DNA from: Pseudomonas profundi
GTDB taxonomy: Bacteria; Pseudomonadota; Gammaproteobacteria; Pseudomonadales; Pseudomonadaceae
Direction of reading: 5' to 3'
Length of the DNA: 64,000 nt
Assembly (NCBI RefSeq): GCF_008638305.1
Contig: NZ_VTPZ01000009.1
Coordinates: 47,153 to 111,152 of the forward strand
Below, in pieces: positions 59,149 through 64,000 of the stretch (positions are counted from its first letter, which is position 1; every line of letters starts with the position of its first letter). The position numbers were made by a program, and so were the translations under genes. Below the pieces are notes generated by a model. The model was not told the origin of the DNA and made no database searches. It was given only the letters and a program-made list of their open reading frames with translations.

Positions 59149-59794
59149 TTGTGCCTCCCGGTCTGTACTGCTGCAGAATCTGAATGACCTGTTCATCGGT
59201 GGTCTGGGCAAAATCCTCATACCAGTAGCCGACCCCACCCAGATCGCTCTGCGGATAAGGGCATTCAAGGCGGTCTACCAGCGTGGCGAGTTCGCTGCAG
59301 GTATCCGATGCCCCGACGGGCACCGCCACGGTGACGCTGCGCGCGCCAGCCTGATGCGCTGCCCGTATCGCCACGCGCATGGTCGCGCCTGTGGCCAGGC
59401 CGTCATCGATGAGAACCACGTTGTGGTCGTTAAGTTCGGGGGCGGGGTGTTGACCACGGTAGCGCTGCTCGCGGCGATGCAGTTCGGCGCGCTCGCGTTC
59501 GACCACCGCGTCGATCTGCTCCTGCTCAAGCTTGAGCTGCCGGAGCACCTGTTGATTGAGGAAGATCAGATCGCCGCCGGCAATAGCGCCCATGGCGTAC
59601 TCCTCATGCCCGGGCACACCCAGTTTGCGCACCAGCAGGATATCCAGCGGCAGTCCGAGCGCCCTGGCCACCTCGGCCGCAACCGGCACGCCGCCGCGCG
59701 GCAGCGCCAGCAAGATCAGGTCAGGTTGGCCGGTCAGATCGGACAGCGCTTTAGCCAGCTGCTTGCCGGCGTGGGCACGGTCGGTGAATAGCAT
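59132..59794 (-). CDS. Phosphoribosyltransferase-domain protein
   Basis: A 220-residue type I PRTase-fold protein. The PRPP-binding loop is NVVLIDDGLATGATMRVAIRA (about 123-143), preceded by an ALPRGGVPVAAEVARALGLPLDILLVRKLGVPGHEEYAMGAIA region typical of the bacterial 'predicted phosphoribosyltransferase' (COG1926-like) group. ATG 59794 with GGAGGCCAT upstream is chosen over 59809. It is coupled with the erythromycin-esterase-like gene downstream. Substrate unknown. Confidence 0.88.
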   Translation of the reverse strand: MLFTDRAHAGKQLAKALSDLTGQPDLILLALPRGGVPVAAEVARALGLPLDILLVRKLGVPGHEEYAMGAIAGGDLIFLNQQVLRQLKLEQEQIDAVVERERAELHRREQRYRGQHPAPELNDHNVVLIDDGLATGATMRVAIRAAHQAGARSVTVAVPVGASDTCSELATLVDRLECPYPQSDLGGVGYWYEDFAQTTDEQVIQILQQYRPGGTSEQSE

Positions 59795-59888
59795 ATGGCC
59801 TCCGGTCATTCATCTCTAAGGAGAATGACCCGTGAAGTCGCAGGCTGTTCAATCCGCCGGCCAGACGGGTTGCTGGTCGGATAAAGGA

Positions 59889-60650
59889 TCAGGGCTTGAG
59901 CTTGTATCCGGTGCGGAAGATGACCCAGACAATCGCCAGGCAAATCGTAAGGAACACCAGCGTCATGCCCAGGCTCACGCCGATATGCACGTCAGCCACA
60001 CCGTAGAAACTCCAGCGGAACCCGCTGATCAGATACACCACCGGATTGAACAGCGTGATGGTCTGCCACATGGGCGGCAGCATGCTGATCGAATAGAAAC
60101 TGCCGCCAAGAAAGGCCAGCGGGGTAACAATCATCATGGGCACGATCTGCAGCTTCTCGAAGCCATCCGCCCACACGCCGATAATGAAGCCGAACAGGCT
60201 GAAGGTGACAGCGGTCAACACCAGGAAACCAAACATCCACACCGGATGCAGGATCTCGTAGTCCACAAACAGCCGGGCGGTGAGCAGAATCAGAATTCCC
60301 AGCAGCACCGATTTGGTGGCCGCCGCACCGACGTAGCCCACGACGATCTCCACTGGCGATAACGGCGCCGAGAGCACCTCATAGATGGTGCCGGTGAATT
60401 TCGGCATGTAGATGCCAAAGGAGGCATTGGAAATACTCTCGTTGAGCAACATCAGCATGATCAGACCGGGAATGATGAACGCCCCGTAACTGACGCCATC
60501 GATCTCCTGCATGCGCGAACCAATGGCCGCGCCAAAGACGATGAAGTACAACGAGGTGGAAATCACCGGCGAGGCAATGCTCTGGAACAGGGTGCGCCAC
60601 ATACGGCTGAGTTCTGAGAGATAGAGGGCGCGGATACCGTAGAGATTCAT
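59889..60650 (-). CDS. ABC-2-type transporter permease (YadH-like)
   Basis: A 253-residue permease with six helices and the ABC-2 signature region [66 protein letters not shown], very close to the YadH pattern. The ATG overlaps the ATPase stop by 4 bp, so the two subunits are translated together. It probably exports a hydrophobic or polysaccharide-like compound; the substrate is undefined. Confidence 0.92.
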   Translation of the reverse strand: MNLYGIRALYLSELSRMWRTLFQSIASPVISTSLYFIVFGAAIGSRMQEIDGVSYGAFIIPGLIMLMLLNESISNASFGIYMPKFTGTIYEVLSAPLSPVEIVVGYVGAAATKSVLLGILILLTARLFVDYEILHPVWMFGFLVLTAVTFSLFGFIIGVWADGFEKLQIVPMMIVTPLAFLGGSFYSISMLPPMWQTITLFNPVVYLISGFRWSFYGVADVHIGVSLGMTLVFLTICLAIVWVIFRTGYKLKP

Positions 60651-61627
60651 GCCCGGCCTCCGCTCTGGATATCCAGTTGCGCACCGGCGCTTGTCTCAGG
60701 CCGGACCTCGTCATGCACCAGACCGACGAAGATATCCTCCAGCGAGCTCTGACTGGAATGCAGATCCTTCACCTCCAGGCCTTCCTCGCCAAGCGCCCGC
60801 AGCAGATCGGCCAGACCGGTATGCTCGCACTGGGCATCGAAGGTATACACCACCGCATGGCCATCCTGAACCAGTTGCACGCCGTATTTCGCAAGGCTGG
60901 CGGGTAGCTGCGTCAGAGGCTCCTGCAGCTGGATGCTCAGCTGTTTGGTGCCCAGTTTGCGCATCAGGGCAGCCTTGTCTTCGACCAGAACGATTTCGCC
61001 GCGGTTGATCACCCCGATACGGTCGGCCATCTCTTCGGCCTCTTCGATGTAATGTGTGGTGAGGATGATGGTCACGCCCTGCTCACGTAGCCGGCGCACC
61101 ATGTTCCACATATCCCGCCGCAGCTCGACATCCACGCCGGCGGTGGGCTCATCGAGAAACAGCACGTCGGGCTCGTGCGCGAGCGCCTTGGCGATCAGCA
61201 CGCGGCGCTTCATACCGCCGGACAGATTCATGATCTTGTCGTTACGCTTGTTCCACAGCGACAGCTCACGCAGCACTCGCTCGATGTGCGCCTTGTCCGG
61301 CGCCTTGCCGAACAGACCGCGGCTCAGGTGGACCGTGGCCAGTACGGTATCGAACATATTGCTGGTCAGTTCCTGCGGCACCAGACCGATGGTTGAACGC
61401 GCCTTGCGGTAGTCCCTGACAATGTCGTAGCCCGCCACCGTGACTTCACCCTGGGAGGCATTGACGATGCCGCAGATAATGCTGATCAGCGTGGTCTTGC
61501 CGGCGCCGTTCGGGCCAAGCAGGGCAAAGATCTCGCCACGGTGAATGGTCAGGTCGATATGTTTGAGCGCCTGAAAACCCGATGAGTAGGTCTTGTTCAG
61601 GCCTTTGACGCTGATAACAGGTTCCAC
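60647..61627 (-). CDS. ABC transporter ATPase (YadG-like)
   Basis: A 326-residue ATPase with Walker [15 protein letters not shown] (about 38-51), Q-loop LVPQELT, signature [38 protein letters not shown] and H-switch [19 protein letters not shown], followed by a C-terminal YadG-type extension (residues 225-326). It pairs with the adjacent permease. ATG 61627 fits the family N-terminus [14 protein letters not shown]. Confidence 0.93.
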   Translation of the reverse strand: MEPVISVKGLNKTYSSGFQALKHIDLTIHRGEIFALLGPNGAGKTTLISIICGIVNASQGEVTVAGYDIVRDYRKARSTIGLVPQELTSNMFDTVLATVHLSRGLFGKAPDKAHIERVLRELSLWNKRNDKIMNLSGGMKRRVLIAKALAHEPDVLFLDEPTAGVDVELRRDMWNMVRRLREQGVTIILTTHYIEEAEEMADRIGVINRGEIVLVEDKAALMRKLGTKQLSIQLQEPLTQLPASLAKYGVQLVQDGHAVVYTFDAQCEHTGLADLLRALGEEGLEVKDLHSSQSSLEDIFVGLVHDEVRPETSAGAQLDIQSGGRA

Positions 61628-61705
61628 AGCCCCTCCGGGTGATTTGGAATGCTTCCCGAGACCTGACCCGCAGTATCGCTGGCCAGGCGCAGGTGCTTCG
61701 GGTTG

Positions 61706-61728
61706 TCCCCCACTTTGAAAACGGGGGG
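61706..61728. terminator. C/G-run stem-loop between the GST and ABC genes
   Basis: CCCCC at 61707-61711 pairs with GGGGG at 61723-61727 around ACTTTGAAAAC. The CCCCC...TTTGAAAA...GGGGG pattern followed by GGGGGATT is a widespread short repeat in gammaproteobacteria and here lies after the stop of the GST-family gene, so it may serve as its terminator. Confidence 0.5.
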
Positions 61729-61752
61729 TTACGGGGGATTCAGGGTTTGATC

Positions 61753-62688
61753 TCAGGCCGCTTCGATACGGAAACCGTAGCGCGGAAAGTGCACGTGCAG
61801 CAGACCGGCACGCTCGTCCTCGCGGGCTACCACGATCTCTTCGTTATCTTCATACACCAGCGAGCCGCTGACCGGATCGGTGCCGTAATCCACCGCACTG
61901 ACGCTCACCGCCTGGCCAAGCTCGAACCCACCCGGGCTGACGAACTCGATTTTCGGTAACGCCGCTGGAGACGCCTCCCGTGCCACGGTGATAGCCTCGG
62001 ATGCCTCCATCGGTGTACTGGATCCGTGACCGAAATCCGCAATGCGGCCCATCCAGGCAGCAATGGCCGGATAGCCATCCAGCGCGTCGGCCACGGCCTT
62101 GTTCGAGGCGACGAACCACAGCGGATGGTAGTGCGCCAGATCGGCGATACAGGGCGTGTCCCCCAGCAGGAATTCGCCGTCGCGCTCCAATTGCAATTCC
62201 AGCCGGCTCATCAACGCTGGCCATTGTGACAGCGCGACCCTGGTGTCCAGCGGGTTGGCGGTGCCACTGGCAAACAGCGCCTGGCGATCCGCCACAAAGC
62301 CCTTGATCACCTCTTCGGGCATATTGGCGAAACGGGAGGCGAGCCCCTTTTTCTGGAAATTGATCGCCACGCCATGCTGAAACAGCACCTGGTCGCCGAA
62401 CTGGGCGAGTCCTGCAGCCGCCGCTTCACGCCCTTCAGGAAACAGCGCCGGGGTGACCTTCTCCTGTTCCAGACGGCGGGCAATCAGTGCGGTATCGCAA
62501 TAGATATCCGCGCCGACCTGAAGTACCGGGGTGCGTCTATAGCCGCCTGTCAAAGCGGTGAGGTCCGGCTTGGGCATCACCGCCGGGATCATGACTGAAT
62601 GCCAGGACAGGCCCTTGAAGCCGAGCATCAGGCGCGCCTTTTCGGCGAAGGGGGACTGCGGGTAATGATGCAGAATCAGGTCGGTCAT
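61753..62688 (-). CDS. Glutathione S-transferase-family protein with C-terminal extension
   Basis: A 311-residue protein. The N-terminal thioredoxin-like GST domain (residues 1-80) starts [22 protein letters not shown] with SPFAEK at the active-site position and contains [24 protein letters not shown]. An all-helical C-terminal GST domain (about 95-225) follows, then about 80 residues of beta-rich extension ([29 protein letters not shown]) that ordinary GSTs lack. ATG 62688 begins at the first beta strand. Substrate unknown. Confidence 0.85.
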   Translation of the reverse strand: MTDLILHHYPQSPFAEKARLMLGFKGLSWHSVMIPAVMPKPDLTALTGGYRRTPVLQVGADIYCDTALIARRLEQEKVTPALFPEGREAAAAGLAQFGDQVLFQHGVAINFQKKGLASRFANMPEEVIKGFVADRQALFASGTANPLDTRVALSQWPALMSRLELQLERDGEFLLGDTPCIADLAHYHPLWFVASNKAVADALDGYPAIAAWMGRIADFGHGSSTPMEASEAITVAREASPAALPKIEFVSPGGFELGQAVSVSAVDYGTDPVSGSLVYEDNEEIVVAREDERAGLLHVHFPRYGFRIEAA

Positions 62689-62751
62689 CGTTCGGCTCCG
62701 TGAAAAGGTATGTGACGTTTCAGGTTCCACCAACCCTCGGTTGGCCCGGAA

Positions 62752-63102
62752 TCAATCCAGCTTAGCCGGTGCCGGGTCGGCTGCACAGTCTCGATTGGAC
62801 TCGGTCCCTGTCTCGGCAAACAACCGGATCAGCTGCTCCTTGGCGGGCTTGGCCAGCGCCTTGATGGCCAATTCGCGGCGTAGCGCATCGGAATGATCAA
62901 TACAGATTTCTTGCCACACCAACGCCTTCGCCGGACTACGATTAAAGAACCGCGCTCCCTTGCCGTTGGCGTGCTGACGAAAGCGCCGTTGAGGGTCGGT
63001 GGTTATGCCTGTATACAGATGGCCGTTCTCGGCCCGCACCATATAGACCCACCAGGTTCTCGGGGCAGGTTCGGGCGTGTGTTGAGTACTTTCAGAAGGC
63101 AT
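62752..63102 (-). CDS. GIY-YIG-domain nuclease (YhbQ/UPF0213-like)
   Basis: A 116-residue protein containing [28 protein letters not shown] (residues 17-44): VYM and LYTGIT correspond to the GIY and YIG elements, with Arg at the catalytic position and the Glu in the later helix ([28 protein letters not shown]). Single-domain members such as YhbQ are implicated in DNA metabolism, but the role is not firm. ATG 63102. Confidence 0.88.
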   Translation of the reverse strand: MPSESTQHTPEPAPRTWWVYMVRAENGHLYTGITTDPQRRFRQHANGKGARFFNRSPAKALVWQEICIDHSDALRRELAIKALAKPAKEQLIRLFAETGTESNRDCAADPAPAKLD

Positions 63103-63131
63103 ACTGGCGCTTACGACTGCAGGAGTTAGCC

Positions 63132-63614
63132 ATGTTTATACAGATTTTCAGCACCGGCGGCACCATCGACAAGGTGTACTTCGATGCGCTCAGCGAATAT
63201 CAGATCGGCGAACCCATGGCTGGTGAACTGCTCGACCAGGCTCGTATCGGCTTCAATTATTCCATCGAATCGCTGCTGAAGAAGGACAGTCTGGACCTGA
63301 ACGACACCGACCGCGACCTGATCCGCAGCAAGATCGCCGCCTGCCCGCACGAGCACATTCTGATCACCCATGGTACCGACACCATGACCGTCACCGGCGC
63401 GGCGTTGGCCGATATCGACGACAAGGTAATCGTGCTCACCGGCGCCATGCAGCCCGCACGTTTTCGCGACTCCGACGCGCTGTTCAACCTCGGCCTGGCA
63501 ATCGGCGCATTGAATACCCTCGGGCACGGGGTGTATGTCGCCATGAGCGGACGGGTATTCCCCGTCGACCAGGTACGCAAGAACCGCCTGGCCGGCCGCT
63601 TCGAAGGGCTTTGA
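63132..63614 (+). CDS. Short single-domain asparaginase-like protein
   Basis: A 160-residue protein with the N-terminal catalytic domain features of type I/II L-asparaginase: [17 protein letters not shown] (nucleophilic Thr in GGTI, about residue 11) and [20 protein letters not shown] (Thr-Asp pair near 84-85), then [28 protein letters not shown]. Classical enzymes have about 330 residues; the C-terminal domain that completes the active site of the dimer is absent. The stop at 63612-63614 looks natural, as GRFEGL closes the protein in a family-like way. Confidence 0.82.
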   Translation: MFIQIFSTGGTIDKVYFDALSEYQIGEPMAGELLDQARIGFNYSIESLLKKDSLDLNDTDRDLIRSKIAACPHEHILITHGTDTMTVTGAALADIDDKVIVLTGAMQPARFRDSDALFNLGLAIGALNTLGHGVYVAMSGRVFPVDQVRKNRLAGRFEGL

Positions 63615-63650
63615 CAGCACACTATTCAGCCAATGGCCGCGGATCATGGA

Positions 63651-64000
63651 ATGTCGAGTTCCACCTCGACAACAGTGTTCTGCCGAACCTCCGCCGGCCG
63701 GGATGGAACCCGGCCCTCCATCGTCTTGAGTGTCTTGCGAGACCCAAGGCTCTAAACTAACACCTGCCACCACCCTGGAAATGTCGAGTTCCATCTCGAC
63801 AAAAGCGTCTGCCGAACCTCCGCCGGCCGGGATGGAACCCGGCCCTCCGTCGTCTTGAGTGTCTTGCGAGACCCAAAGCTCTAAACCAACGCCCTGCCGC
63901 CTCCCTGGGAATGTCGAGTTCCATCTCGACAAAAGCGTCTGCCGAACCTCCGCTGGCCGGGATGGAACCCGGCGCTCCATAACCCCCGCGCAGCTACGGC
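63651..64000. repeat. Tandem array of a 130-bp unit with paired hairpins (2.7 copies, reaching the window end)
   Basis: Units start at 63651, 63781 and 63911, exactly 130 bp apart and nearly identical. Each unit has a TGTCGAG-loop-CTCGACA hairpin (63652-63671, 63782-63801, 63912-63931) with loop TTCCAC or TTCCAT and, about 25 bp on, an inverted GGCCGGG-ATGGAA-CCCGGCC hairpin (63696-63715, 63825-63844, 63955-63974; the last has one stem change). The loops of the two hairpins are reverse complements. The array may continue beyond the window. It belongs to the same family as 1848-1956. Confidence 0.9.

Noticed and set aside
57865..59187. 440-codon open frame antisense to the erythromycin-esterase gene
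   Set aside because: Complement of a clearly real gene, with no recognisable family and no ribosome site.
63126..63980. 284-codon minus-strand frame with internal peptide repeats
   Set aside because: The repeats are just the translated 130-bp hairpin array, joined to an antisense shadow of the asparaginase gene.

Overview
The window comes from a high-GC gammaproteobacterial chromosome. Gene content and protein style point to Pseudomonadaceae (Pseudomonas/Halopseudomonas-like): queCDE, an AraC-linked MexEF-OprN-type efflux operon, MsrPQ, ValS, YejK, DUF4112, DUF486 and close relatives of the Pseudomonas putida Nic proteins. I cannot name a species from sequence alone. No rRNA, tRNA or CRISPR was recognised.

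Layout. 1-9600: housekeeping and accessory genes (SDR enzymes, TSUP permease, nitroreductase, queuosine-precursor operon queCDE, DUF4112), plus a near-perfect 7-bp tandem repeat of about 94 copies between two SDR genes. 9600-19050: an AraC regulator divergent from a three-gene RND efflux operon, then a LysR/MFS divergent pair. 19050-36400: an accessory catabolic island of about 16 kb, bordered on the left by a decayed IS4-family transposase and on the right by several pseudogene scars. 36400-43900: MATE, YqhA, CigR-like and MsrPQ genes, an enoyl-CoA hydratase and a frameshifted outer-membrane protein, followed by a patch of genomic debris (RAYT stub, duplicated msrQ tail). 43990-47050: AT-rich foreign DNA with an intact IS3 element that has cut a type ISP/IIG-like restriction-modification gene after its nuclease half. 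47690-64000: valS, an SLC13 transporter, yejK, a GH15 hydrolase, a RecQ-like helicase, an erythromycin-esterase/phosphoribosyltransferase pair, a YadGH-type ABC exporter, GST and GIY-YIG genes, a short asparaginase, and a tandem array of 130-bp hairpin repeats that runs to the window end.

How the island may work. On one side, nicF-nicE-nicD-nicC (minus strand) and the divergent nicX-nicR encode the whole lower nicotinate route: 6-hydroxynicotinate to 2,5-dihydroxypyridine, N-formylmaleamate, maleamate, maleate and fumarate. The usual entry enzyme NicAB is absent from the window. In its place is a second divergent unit. One arm is a tripartite tricarboxylate transporter (tctCBA) with an EamA permease. 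The other arm is a three-component Rieske oxygenase (reductase, 2Fe-2S ferredoxin, and an oxygenase whose metal-site residues sit at nearly the same positions as in dicamba O-demethylase), a xylose-isomerase-like TIM-barrel protein and a DcaP-like porin. Both divergent promoter regions carry a GTGTA(C/T)AC-type palindrome, which suggests joint control, possibly by the MarR-type NicR. I infer that the Rieske system removes a methyl (N- or O-) group from a pyridine carboxylate and so feeds 6-hydroxynicotinate, or nicotinate, into the Nic pathway. This is the best candidate for an undescribed system here.
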